Shown one piece after another: positions 15,390 to 21,168 of a DNA stretch of 21,168 nucleotides (position 1 is its first letter; each line of letters opens with the position of its first letter). Under the pieces are notes generated by a model that searched no databases, had not been told where the DNA came from, and was given only the letters and a program-made list of their open reading frames with translations. The translations under genes were made by a program, and so were the position numbers. The DNA is taken from positions 1 to 21,168 of the forward strand of contig CANRMO010000013.1 of NCBI GenBank assembly GCA_947631755.1. Direction: 5' to 3'. Source of the DNA: an uncultured Lachnospiraceae bacterium (GTDB lineage: Bacteria > Bacillota > Clostridia > Lachnospirales > Lachnospiraceae).

Positions 15390-16013
15390 GTGATGACAGA
15401 ACAACAGAAACAGATGATATATGAGGAATATTCTGCCAATGATATGGCTAAATTGAAGAGGATTATTTATAAACCGCTCTCTATGTTCGGCGGGGTACTA
15501 CAGATGGATTATGATGATTTTCTGAGCCGTGCAAATCTGACTCTCTGGCAGCTGGCAGAGTGTTTTGATGAGACGAGGGGGGTTCCCTTTGACGTGTTTC
15601 TGAGAAAGCGCATGACATTTAAGATCATGCAGGAAAAGACTTATGAGCAAAGAGAGAAGAGAACGCCTTATCTGAGGAATAAAGAGGGAGAGAGGATCCG
15701 GAATGAAAACGGAGAATATCTGACGGAGCAGTTTGTCTGCATGGATGAGGTAACAGAGGATGGCATTAAAATCGGAGAGAAAGTTGCATCTGATTTCAGG
15801 ATAGAAGATGAGCTGCCGGAGATTTTTGGTGTCAGCGATAAAGTTGAGAAGTATCTGGACCGCTTGTCATCCGTGCAGAGAGACATCGTTTTTCTTCTGT
15901 CAGACGGATATTCCCCGGATGAGATCAGAGATTTTTTACATATCAGCAGGAGGGAGTACAGAGATAATCTGGATGGCATCCGGGCATATGAAAATGTAAA
16001 GATTTTATATTGA
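15390..16013 (+). CDS. Sigma-70-like transcription factor
   Basis: 207 residues. Residues about 36-90 (DYDDFLSRANLTLWQLAECF, DETRGVPFDVFLRKRM) match sigma region 2, which binds core RNA polymerase and the -10 element. Residues about 152-203 (EKYLDRLSSVQRDIVFLLSDGYSPDEIRDFL) match region 4, with a helix-turn-helix. The linker between them is longer than usual for small sigma factors and contains a charged insert (about 90-125). It probably redirects host RNA polymerase to phage promoters; being an inactive regulator cannot be excluded. GTG at 15390 lies 8 bases after AAAGGAG; ATG at 15393 is the alternative one codon later. It is the first gene behind the SOS-boxed promoter, with the DUF262-type gene 18 bases downstream. 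Confidence 0.7.
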   Translation: MMTEQQKQMIYEEYSANDMAKLKRIIYKPLSMFGGVLQMDYDDFLSRANLTLWQLAECFDETRGVPFDVFLRKRMTFKIMQEKTYEQREKRTPYLRNKEGERIRNENGEYLTEQFVCMDEVTEDGIKIGEKVASDFRIEDELPEIFGVSDKVEKYLDRLSSVQRDIVFLLSDGYSPDEIRDFLHISRREYRDNLDGIRAYENVKILY

Positions 16014-16031
16014 GAATGGGGGGATCAGGCC

Positions 16032-17132
16032 ATGGCAAAAAAAATACGCGAGCAGGCGGTTTCGCTTATCTCTTATCTGCAAAAGGTAAAAGGGGGCGAT
16101 ATTAGTGACAATCAGGATGTGCAGAGATGTTTTTGCTGGGATAACAGTGCGGTCAATGAACTGATCGTCACTGTTTTGACAGAGGATTATATCCCGCCGG
16201 TCATACTGGGAGAGGAGGAGATGGGGGGCGGACTGGTCCGGCAGTGTATTGTAGACGGACTGCAGAGAAGTTCGGCGCTGCTTAAGTTCCGTTACGGCAA
16301 TCACGCCATTACTCCGCCGGCGGAAGAGCGTGTGATCCGGTATCAGAGAAAGAGGCGGGGCAAAAACAACAGGGTGTGCAGAGACGAAAACAATGCGGTG
16401 TTGTGGGATCTGGCGGAATTTAATTTAAAAAATAAAACTTATGATATGCTCCCGGATGAATTAAAGAGACGGTTTGACGACTATCAGATCCGCATTGTGA
16501 TCTATCAGGACTGTGCGATGGAAGAGGTTTCGAAGCTGGTGAGAAGGTATAATAACCACAGAGCAATGAATGCCTCGCAGAAAGCATTTACTTATATTGA
16601 TAGATATGCCAGAAAGATCCGGGTGATTTCCCGTTGCGGTTTTTTAAAAGACTGTACAAATTATTCGGAGACAGAGAGAAAGAAGGGGACATATGAGAAA
16701 GTTATATGTGAGGCGGCAATGGCGGTTTTTCATCTGGAGAGCTGGAAAAAACAGCCGGGGCAGATGAATCTGTTTCTGAACAGGAACAGCAGCGACAGGG
16801 AATTTGACCGGATATCCGAGTATGCAGACCAGCTTCAGGCCATATGCGGCGGGAAGTTTAAAGACCTGTTTGCGCCGGGAGATATACCGGTATGGTTTGC
16901 CGTATATGACCGCTTTTTAAGACTTAATGTAAAGTCTGGCGGCTTTGTGGATTTTCTGGCCGCTTTGACGTGTGATCTGCATGACAAAGAAATCGGCGGG
17001 ATGAGTTATGATTCACTAAATAGGGCAAAAGGGACAAAAGAAAGAGAAATTATCCCGGCAAAGATTGAGTTTCTGGCAAAGCTGATGGCGGAATATTTTG
17101 GGTTGGAGAAAGGTTGGGTTGAGGGAGTATGA
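16032..17132 (+). CDS. DUF262-type (ParB/GmrS-like fold) protein
   Basis: 366 residues. The N-terminal domain has the family pattern: an SLISYLQ helix, DVQRCFCWDNSAVNELIVTVL (30-50, matching the QRxYxW motif), YIPPVIL, and the signature VDGLQRSSALLKF (Asp75, Gly76, Gln78, Arg79). Later, RRYNNHRAMNASQKAF matches the FxRxN...LxxxE region. DUF262 domains occur in GmrSD-type restriction enzymes, in phosphorothioate-related proteins and alone in phages, and they hydrolyse or sense nucleotides. Here there is no C-terminal HNH (DUF1524) nuclease; the last part (about 240-366) is helical. It forms an operon with the sigma-like gene (GGGGGGA before ATG 16032). A role in defence, nucleotide sensing or phage control is open. 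It is the last gene before the host tRNA. Confidence 0.65.
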   Translation: MAKKIREQAVSLISYLQKVKGGDISDNQDVQRCFCWDNSAVNELIVTVLTEDYIPPVILGEEEMGGGLVRQCIVDGLQRSSALLKFRYGNHAITPPAEERVIRYQRKRRGKNNRVCRDENNAVLWDLAEFNLKNKTYDMLPDELKRRFDDYQIRIVIYQDCAMEEVSKLVRRYNNHRAMNASQKAFTYIDRYARKIRVISRCGFLKDCTNYSETERKKGTYEKVICEAAMAVFHLESWKKQPGQMNLFLNRNSSDREFDRISEYADQLQAICGGKFKDLFAPGDIPVWFAVYDRFLRLNVKSGGFVDFLAALTCDLHDKEIGGMSYDSLNRAKGTKEREIIPAKIEFLAKLMAEYFGLEKGWVEGV

Positions 17133-17143
17133 GGGGGCAGCAT

Positions 17144-17176
17144 AAAAAACCCGCAGATAACAAAAATCTGCGGGTT
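17144..17176 (-). terminator. Intrinsic terminator of tRNA-Glu
   Basis: On the minus strand an 11-bp perfect stem (17148-17158 and 17166-17176) around a 7-base loop, followed by TTTTTT. It begins 14 bases after the 3' end of the tRNA and marks the probable phage-host boundary. Confidence 0.9.
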
Positions 17177-17189
17177 CTATATAACAAAA

Positions 17190-17261
17190 TAGTCCGTAGG
17201 GGAATCGAACCCCTGTTTCTGCCGTGAGAGGGCAGCGTCTTAGCCGCTTGACCAACGGACC
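17190..17261 (-). tRNA. tRNA-Glu (anticodon CTC)
   Basis: A 72-base cloverleaf on the minus strand. The 7-bp acceptor stem GGTCCGT/ACGGACT starts with a G-T wobble. The anticodon arm is CTGCC-CTCTCAC-GGCAG with anticodon CTC, which reads GAG. The T arm is AGGGG-TTCGATT-CCCCT, and the discriminator base is A at 17190. CCA is not encoded. It has its own promoter and terminator. Prophages often integrate at tRNA 3' ends, and the phage genes lie on exactly that side. Confidence 0.95.
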
Positions 17262-17274
17262 ATCAACAATTGCT

Positions 17275-17303
17275 ATCATACTACATACAGGGAAAAAAAG
17301 CAA
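17275..17303 (-). promoter_or_regulatory. Promoter of tRNA-Glu
   Basis: On the minus strand -35 TTGCTT (plus 17298-17303), a 17-base spacer and -10 TATGAT (plus 17275-17280), 13 bases before the 5' end of the tRNA. Confidence 0.7.
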
Positions 17304-17332
17304 GTGTTTTTTTTCTTTTTTTAAAATTTTTC

Positions 17333-17361
17333 TTGCATTTAACGGAAAATAGTGTTAAACT
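17333..17361 (+). promoter_or_regulatory. rimP: Promoter of the rimP-nusA-infB operon
   Basis: -35 TTGCAT (17333-17338), a 17-base spacer and -10 TAAACT (17356-17361). It is divergent from the tRNA promoter and about 195 bases before the rimP start. Confidence 0.65.
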
Positions 17362-17386
17362 AAATGCATTGATACTGTTAATGATG

Positions 17387-17418
17387 ATGAGTGGACACGA
17401 GTTCACTCATTTTTATTT
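17387..17418 (+). terminator. Attenuator-like hairpin in the rimP leader
   Basis: A 10-bp stem with one G-T wobble (17387-17396 and 17401-17410), loop ACGA, tail TTTTATTT. It lies about 25 bases after the predicted transcription start and well before rimP, so part of the transcription should stop here. Control by antitermination or autoregulation of this transcription-factor operon is a reasonable inference. Confidence 0.7.
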
Positions 17419-17555
17419 GCGCGAAGGCAAAGTGAGGATTGTCTTTGCTTGCAAAGGACGATCCGAGCGCGCCCGTGAATCCGAGCAGTCTCGCGAAGCG
17501 TGACGCTCGTGAGTTGCGCGAACGCGCCCGGGGTTGTGAGAAAAGAGGTATTTAT
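17419..17555 (+). other. GC-rich rimP leader with internal repeats
   Basis: Between the attenuator and the rimP start is a 137-base stretch rich in CGCG, clearly higher in GC than its surroundings. The piece ATCCGAGC occurs twice and GCGCGAA occurs twice, and AGCGT-GACGCT type self-complementary parts suggest folding. The frame is open back to 17439, but the composition and lack of a ribosome binding site argue against it being coding. It may be a 5' regulatory leader. Confidence 0.45.
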
Positions 17556-18050
17556 TTGAGCAGACATCAAGAGTATGTGGAAAAGACAGAGAAACTGATT
17601 GGGCCAGTTGTTGAGAAATACAAATATGAACTGGTGGACGTTGAATTTGTGAAAGAGGCTGGGAACTGGCATCTGAGAGTTTATATTGACAAAGAGGGGG
17701 GCATTACGATCGATGACCTCACGACGGTCAATCATGAACTCAGCGGCCTCCTGGATGAAAATGACTTTATTTCGGAGTCGTATATTCTGGAAGTCAGTTC
17801 ACCGGGGTTATTGAGACCGTTTAAAAAGCCGAAAGATTTTATGAGAAATATCGGAAATGATGTTGAGGTGAAATTATTTTCCCCAGTCACATGGGAAGAG
17901 GGGGGAAAGACGTATTCGGACAAAGAGTTTATCGGAGTGCTGAAAGAATACAGCGAAGAGCAGAACCGGATCCTCCTTGATTTCGGGGACCGGGATATGG
18001 GGATTTCTGTCAAAGATATTGCATGGATCCGCAAATATATTGAATTTTAG
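17556..18050 (+). CDS. rimP: Ribosome maturation factor RimP
   Basis: 164 residues. RimP helps late steps of 30S subunit assembly in the cytoplasm. The N-terminal domain contains YELVDVEFVKEAGNWHLRVY and IDKEGGITIDDL, then the conserved ILEVSSPGLLRPFK. The C-terminal SH3-like domain ends with DIAWIRKYIEF. The start is a TTG at 17556 (sequence begins as SRHQEYVEKTEKLIGPVVEK), chosen because AGAGGT lies 6 bases before it and because the family N-terminus fits. The longer frame from 17439 adds 39 residues of Arg/Ala/Pro-rich leader translation with no family match. It is the first gene of the operon with nusA. Confidence 0.93.
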   Translation: MSRHQEYVEKTEKLIGPVVEKYKYELVDVEFVKEAGNWHLRVYIDKEGGITIDDLTTVNHELSGLLDENDFISESYILEVSSPGLLRPFKKPKDFMRNIGNDVEVKLFSPVTWEEGGKTYSDKEFIGVLKEYSEEQNRILLDFGDRDMGISVKDIAWIRKYIEF

Positions 18051-18098
18051 ATGTTTTTTGATGATAGAAGAATAAAACGAATAGGAGGATAATGAAAA

Positions 18099-19169
18099 AT
18101 GAAAAAGAAGACAGTGGTGACACAGAAAGGAAATCCGGAATTGATCGAGGCGTTGAATGAGATCGAGAAAGAGAAGGACATCAGCAAAGATATTTTGCTT
18201 GAGGCGATTGAGAACTCACTGCTGGCCGCCTGTAAAAATCAGTTTGGAAAATCAGACAATATCCGTGTAAACTTAGATCCTGAGACCGGGGAGTTCCATG
18301 TGTTCCAGGACAAGACAGTTGTGGAGGAAGTGGAGGATTCGTCGTTGCAGATGTCTCTGACAGAGGCCCAGGTGAAGTATCCGGGCACAGAGCTGAACGG
18401 GATTGTGAGCATTGAGGTGACGCCCAAAAATTTTGGCCGCATAGCGGCGCAGAAAGCAAAACAGGTTGTAGTGCAGAAGATACGCGAAGAGGAGAGGAAA
18501 GTGCTGTATGACCAGTACTATACGAAGGAGAGAGATATCGTAACAGGTATCGTCCAGAGGTACAGCAATGGCAATTACAATATTAACCTCGGCAAGACGG
18601 ATGCGATTTTGACGCTTCAGGAGCAGGTTGAGACGGAGCATTTTTCACCGAGAGACCGGATCAAGTTATATGTGACGGAGGTGAAAGACACGACGAGAGG
18701 GCCGAGGATTATTATTTCCCGCACACATCCGGAACTGGTGAAGAGATTGTTTGAGTACGAGGTAGCGGAAATTCAGAACGGTGTTGTTGAGATAAAAAAT
18801 GTGTCCCGCGAGGCAGGTTCCCGTTCTAAGATTGCTGTGTACAGCAACAATCCCGATGTGGATGCGGTTGGTGCCTGTGTCGGTATGAACGGGGCGAGGG
18901 TAAACGCAGTTGTGGATGAGCTGCGCGGCGAGAAGATTGATATTGTTGAGTGGAATGAGGATCCCGCCATTTTCATTGAACATGCACTGAGCCCATCCAA
19001 AGTGGTGTCTGTTGATGTGGATCTTGAGGAAAAGACAGCGAGGGTTGTTGTCCCGGATTATCAGCTGTCACTGGCCATCGGAAAAGAGGGGCAGAATGCG
19101 AGGCTGGCCGCGAGACTGACCGGATATAAAATTGATATAAAGAGTGAGACACAGAGCCTTACGGAATGA
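18099..19169 (+). CDS. nusA: Transcription termination/antitermination factor NusA
   Basis: 356 residues. It binds RNA polymerase and nascent RNA, promoting pausing, termination and antitermination. Domains in order are: the N-terminal polymerase-binding domain (about 13-135, IEALNEIEKEKDISKDILLE); S1 (about 142-208); KH1 (about 210-285, with VGACVGMNGARVNAVVDEL); and KH2 (about 290-350, with LAIGKEGQNARLAARLTGYK). The acidic C-terminal repeats of proteobacterial NusA are absent, as usual in Firmicutes. The ATG at 18099 lies 10 bases after AGGAGG; another ATG 7 bases earlier is out of frame. It follows rimP after 48 bases and precedes ylxR. Confidence 0.97.
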   Translation: MKKKTVVTQKGNPELIEALNEIEKEKDISKDILLEAIENSLLAACKNQFGKSDNIRVNLDPETGEFHVFQDKTVVEEVEDSSLQMSLTEAQVKYPGTELNGIVSIEVTPKNFGRIAAQKAKQVVVQKIREEERKVLYDQYYTKERDIVTGIVQRYSNGNYNINLGKTDAILTLQEQVETEHFSPRDRIKLYVTEVKDTTRGPRIIISRTHPELVKRLFEYEVAEIQNGVVEIKNVSREAGSRSKIAVYSNNPDVDAVGACVGMNGARVNAVVDELRGEKIDIVEWNEDPAIFIEHALSPSKVVSVDVDLEEKTARVVVPDYQLSLAIGKEGQNARLAARLTGYKIDIKSETQSLTE

Positions 19170-19199
19170 GAATTCCTTAGGTGAAAGGAGGTGGACGCA

Positions 19200-19472
19200 G
19201 TGCAGACAAAGAAGAGACCGGAGCGACAGTGTATCGGGTGCCGGGAGAGCAAAGAAAAACGGGAGTTGATCCGTGTTGTGAAGACGCCGGAAGGTGAGAT
19301 CGTGCTGGACCGCACGGGACGGCAGAATGGAAGAGGGGCTTATTTATGTGAGAATCCCGATTGCTTTGCGAGAGCGAGAAAAACAAATGCACTCAGCCGT
19401 TCCTTCCGCATGAATGTACCGGATCAGGTTTATGATGAATTAGAAAGGCAGCTGAGAGATGATAAACAGTAA
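19200..19472 (+). CDS. ylxR: YlxR (RnpM) RNA-binding protein
   Basis: 90 residues. The family signature is complete: RQCIGCRESKEKRELIRVV near the N-terminus and GRGAYLC followed by NPDCFARARKTNALSRSF. The family was recently described as a modulator of RNase P and binds RNA. The start is GTG at 19200, placed 8 bases after AAAGGAGG. An in-frame GTG at 19191 overlaps that ribosome binding site and is rejected. Its 3' end overlaps the L7Ae-like gene by 14 bases, indicating translational coupling. Confidence 0.93.
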   Translation: MQTKKRPERQCIGCRESKEKRELIRVVKTPEGEIVLDRTGRQNGRGAYLCENPDCFARARKTNALSRSFRMNVPDQVYDELERQLRDDKQ

Positions 19473-19800
19473 TAAAGTTATGGGGACGCTGGGACTGGCG
19501 ATGAAAGCCGGGAGCGTCGTGAGCGGGGAGTTTATGACGGAGAAAGCGATCCGTGATGGGTCAGCAAAACTTGTTATAGTGGCAGATGACGCATCGGACA
19601 ATACGAAAAAGAAATTTTCAGATTCCTGCAGATATTACAAAATTCCCTATGCGCAGTTCGGTGACAGGGATTCGCTGGGAAAGGCGCTCGGTAAGCGTTT
19701 TCGCGCATCGTTAGCAGTTACGGACAGAGGATTTGCAGTATCGGTTGGTAAGAATTTAGAACTGGAGGTAACAGAGTATGGCAAAAATGAAAATATATGA
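19459..19800 (+). CDS. ylxQ: L7Ae/L30e-like ribosomal protein (YlxQ)
   Basis: 113 residues with the L7Ae/L30e/S12e/Gadd45 fold pattern: GTLGLAMKAGSVVSGEF, then KLVIVADDASDNTKKKFSD, then YKIPYAQFGDRDSLGKALGK. Members bind kink-turn RNA; the cellular role of this one, between nusA and infB in Firmicutes, is only partly known. The ATG at 19459 lies within the end of ylxR. Its own end overlaps the infB start by 23 bases, so the three genes are tightly coupled. Confidence 0.92.
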   Translation: MINSNKVMGTLGLAMKAGSVVSGEFMTEKAIRDGSAKLVIVADDASDNTKKKFSDSCRYYKIPYAQFGDRDSLGKALGKRFRASLAVTDRGFAVSVGKNLELEVTEYGKNENI

Positions 19801-21168
19801 AATTGCTCGAAGTATGCAGCAACAGGATAAGAACATAAAAAGCGGTGATCTTGTAAAGCTTCTAAATGAAAATGGTTTTGATGTAAAGGGGCCGAACAGC
19901 AATATCGAAGATGCGGCTATCGCTTTTCTGATGAAGTCCTTTATGAACAGAAAACCGGGAGCGGCAAAAGAGAAACCGGAACAGGAAAAAACAGCCGCTG
20001 TACAGACTCCGGTTGGGGAGCCAAAGAAAGAGACGAAAGAAAAGAAAGAGATGAAAGAAAAGAAGGAGACGAAAGAGATAAAAGAGACAAAGGAGATAAA
20101 AGAGAAAGCGCCCGCACCGGCCAGTGAGGCAGTGCCGGCAGCCAGAGGGGAAAAGGCGCCCTCTGCCGATCAGGCAGAGAAGGCCGCCAAAGAACAGGCT
20201 CAGCCGAAACAGAAGAAAGAATTTCATAAGGAAAACCAGAACCGCGGAAACCGCAGTGAGCGAAGCGGCGGCCAGAGAAATGACCGCGGCGGCGACCGCA
20301 GAAACAACAATAATAATAACCGCAGTGGCGAGCGGAAGGGCGGCCAGAACCGCGATGGCCAGAGGAATGACCGCGGCGGTGCAGGGCGCGGTGACCGCAG
20401 AAACGACCGCAATAACGGTGCCGGTGATAACCGCAGCAACGGTGGCCAGAGAAATGACCGCAGGGGAAATAACCGCGGCGGCGACCGGGTATTTGAGAGA
20501 TATGAGAAGGCCCAGAGTGGTTTTGACGGTATTAAGCAGGAGCAGAAGAACTCACGCAGCCGCAAGAAGAAAGACGACCGCAATAAAACGACGCCGGGCG
20601 GTTACCGCAAGAGCACGAAAGAAGAGATGAATCGGATCCGCTCCAGAAAGGATCCGAACCGCAAGGGAGCCTTTATCAAACCTGAACCGGTAAAACAGGA
20701 GCCGGAAGAGGAGATCAAGCAGATCACACTTCCGGAGTCAATCACGATCCGCGGTCTGGCAGAGAAGATGAAGATGCCGGCGGCAGCGCTGGTGAAAAAA
20801 TTGTTCCTCCAGGGGCAGATGGTGTCTCTCAACCAGGATGTTACATTTGAGGAGGCGGAGGAGATCGCTCTCGGATTTAATATTTTGTGCGAGAAAGAAG
20901 AAAAGATTGATATGGTGGCTGAACTCCTCAAGGAAGAGGATGATCCGGAGAACACGCTGAAGAAACGTCCGCCGGTTGTCTGTGTCATGGGCCATGTAGA
21001 TCACGGAAAGACGTCTCTCCTGGATGCGATCCGCCAGAGTGACGTGAGCTCCCATGAGGCCGGTGGTATCACACAGCACATCGGCGCCTATGTCGTCCGC
21101 ATCAATGGGTCCAAAATCACTTTTCTCGATACGCCGGGACATGAGGCGTTTACTTCCATGCGTATGAG
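19778..21168 (+). CDS. infB: Translation initiation factor IF-2, N-terminal and early G domain
   Basis: 463 codons are visible and the gene runs off the right edge. IF-2 is the GTPase that brings initiator tRNA to the ribosome. The conserved IF2 N-terminal module is at residues 4-55 (MKIYEIARSMQQ). A Lys/Glu/Ala/Pro region (about 60-145) follows, then an Arg/Gly/Asn/Asp-rich low-complexity region (about 152-236, with RNDRGG-type repeats). A second IF2-N module (about 316-372) has VKKLFLQGQMVSLNQ. The G domain shows G1 GHVDHGKT (405-412), G2 GGITQHIG (429-436) and G3 DTPGH (451-455). The ATG at 19778 lies 8 bases after GGAGGT and overlaps the L7Ae-like gene. Confidence 0.96.
   Translation, partial: MAKMKIYEIARSMQQQDKNIKSGDLVKLLNENGFDVKGPNSNIEDAAIAFLMKSFMNRKPGAAKEKPEQEKTAAVQTPVGEPKKETKEKKEMKEKKETKEIKETKEIKEKAPAPASEAVPAARGEKAPSADQAEKAAKEQAQPKQKKEFHKENQNRGNRSERSGGQRNDRGGDRRNNNNNNRSGERKGGQNRDGQRNDRGGAGRGDRRNDRNNGAGDNRSNGGQRNDRRGNNRGGDRVFERYEKAQSGFDGIKQEQKNSRSRKKKDDRNKTTPGGYRKSTKEEMNRIRSRKDPNRKGAFIKPEPVKQEPEEEIKQITLPESITIRGLAEKMKMPAAALVKKLFLQGQMVSLNQDVTFEEAEEIALGFNILCEKEEKIDMVAELLKEEDDPENTLKKRPPVVCVMGHVDHGKTSLLDAIRQSDVSSHEAGGITQHIGAYVVRINGSKITFLDTPGHEAFTSMRM

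Larger units (their letters stand above)
1..17140. mobile_element. Prophage, right-hand part (left end outside window)
   Basis: A contiguous set of phage genes: distal tail protein, tape measure, endolysin, holin, tail-like protein, HU-like protein, phage-type RNA polymerase, sigma-like protein. The right limit is inferred: the last gene of the set stops at 17132 and the terminator of a chromosomal tRNA-Glu begins at 17144. No integrase, terminase, portal or capsid gene is visible, so those must lie to the left if the phage is complete. The left attachment site cannot be seen. Whether the DUF262-type gene at the right edge belongs to the phage or to the host is inferred from its tight coupling to the sigma-like gene. 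Confidence 0.85.

Noticed and set aside
17439..17555. N-terminal extension of RimP by 39 residues
   Set aside because: It lacks a ribosome binding site and is Arg/Ala/Pro-rich without family match. The TTG at 17556 has a properly spaced site and a matching N-terminus.
20124..20630. Long frames on both strands over the Arg/Gly/Asn-rich part of infB
   Set aside because: They arise from the low-complexity repeats of the infB N-terminal region, and the frame from 19778 is continuous through them.
1..21168. CRISPR array, insertion sequences, integrase or transposase genes
   Set aside because: No regular repeat-spacer pattern, no transposase or recombinase motifs and no IS-type terminal repeats were found in any frame examined.

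Overview
The window joins the right-hand part of a tailed-phage prophage (about 1-17,140) to a conserved chromosomal block (about 17,144-21,168) of a low-GC Firmicute. I favour Clostridia, probably Lachnospiraceae. The host call rests on the order rimP-nusA-ylxR-L7Ae-like-infB, a TTG-started RimP, a 72-nt tRNA-Glu(CTC), strong AGGAGG ribosome binding sites and sigma-A type promoters. No integrase, terminase, portal or capsid gene is visible, so the left part of the phage lies outside the window.

Phage late region (minus strand, read from high to low coordinates): two structural or assembly proteins of unknown function (11885-10529), a major-tail-like protein (10462-9608), an LL-H type holin (9475-9095), a CHAP-SH3 endolysin (9061-8174), a 29-residue Lys-rich peptide (8143-8054), a roughly 430-nt stretch rich in nested hairpins but without a credible gene (8045-7611, candidate large ncRNA), a 1925-residue tape measure protein (6364-587), a short coiled-coil protein (475-248), and the N-terminus of a distal tail protein that runs off the left edge. 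Two zinc-ribbon genes (6486-7611) point the other way behind their own extended -10 promoter, like a moron insertion. Hairpins with U-runs separate several of the minus-strand genes.

Phage control region: the gene at 15143-12489 encodes an 884-residue single-chain RNA polymerase of the two-double-psi-barrel YonO/QDE-1/eukaryotic-RdRP superfamily. The catalytic DVDGD, the DGAG block, an RSPHLYREH block and downstream family motifs are all readable, and a CxxC...CxxC zinc ribbon sits at its C-terminus. An HU-like DNA-binding protein follows it. Divergent from it lie a sigma-70-like protein (15390-16013) and a DUF262-type protein (16032-17132). The intergenic region between the two arms holds three GAAC-N4-GTTC type boxes (Gram-positive LexA/DinR sites) at about 28-29 bp spacing. 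One fills the spacer of a TTGACA/TAGGAT promoter and another lies at the -35 position of the divergent promoter. I infer a host-SOS switch that releases both a sigma-like factor and a phage RNA polymerase, which may then transcribe the late genes.

Host block: a tRNA-Glu(CTC) with its own promoter and terminator abuts the phage end. Divergent from it is the rimP promoter, followed by an attenuator-like hairpin, a GC-rich leader, and the transcription/translation operon rimP, nusA, ylxR (rnpM), an L7Ae-like gene and infB (cut by the right edge).
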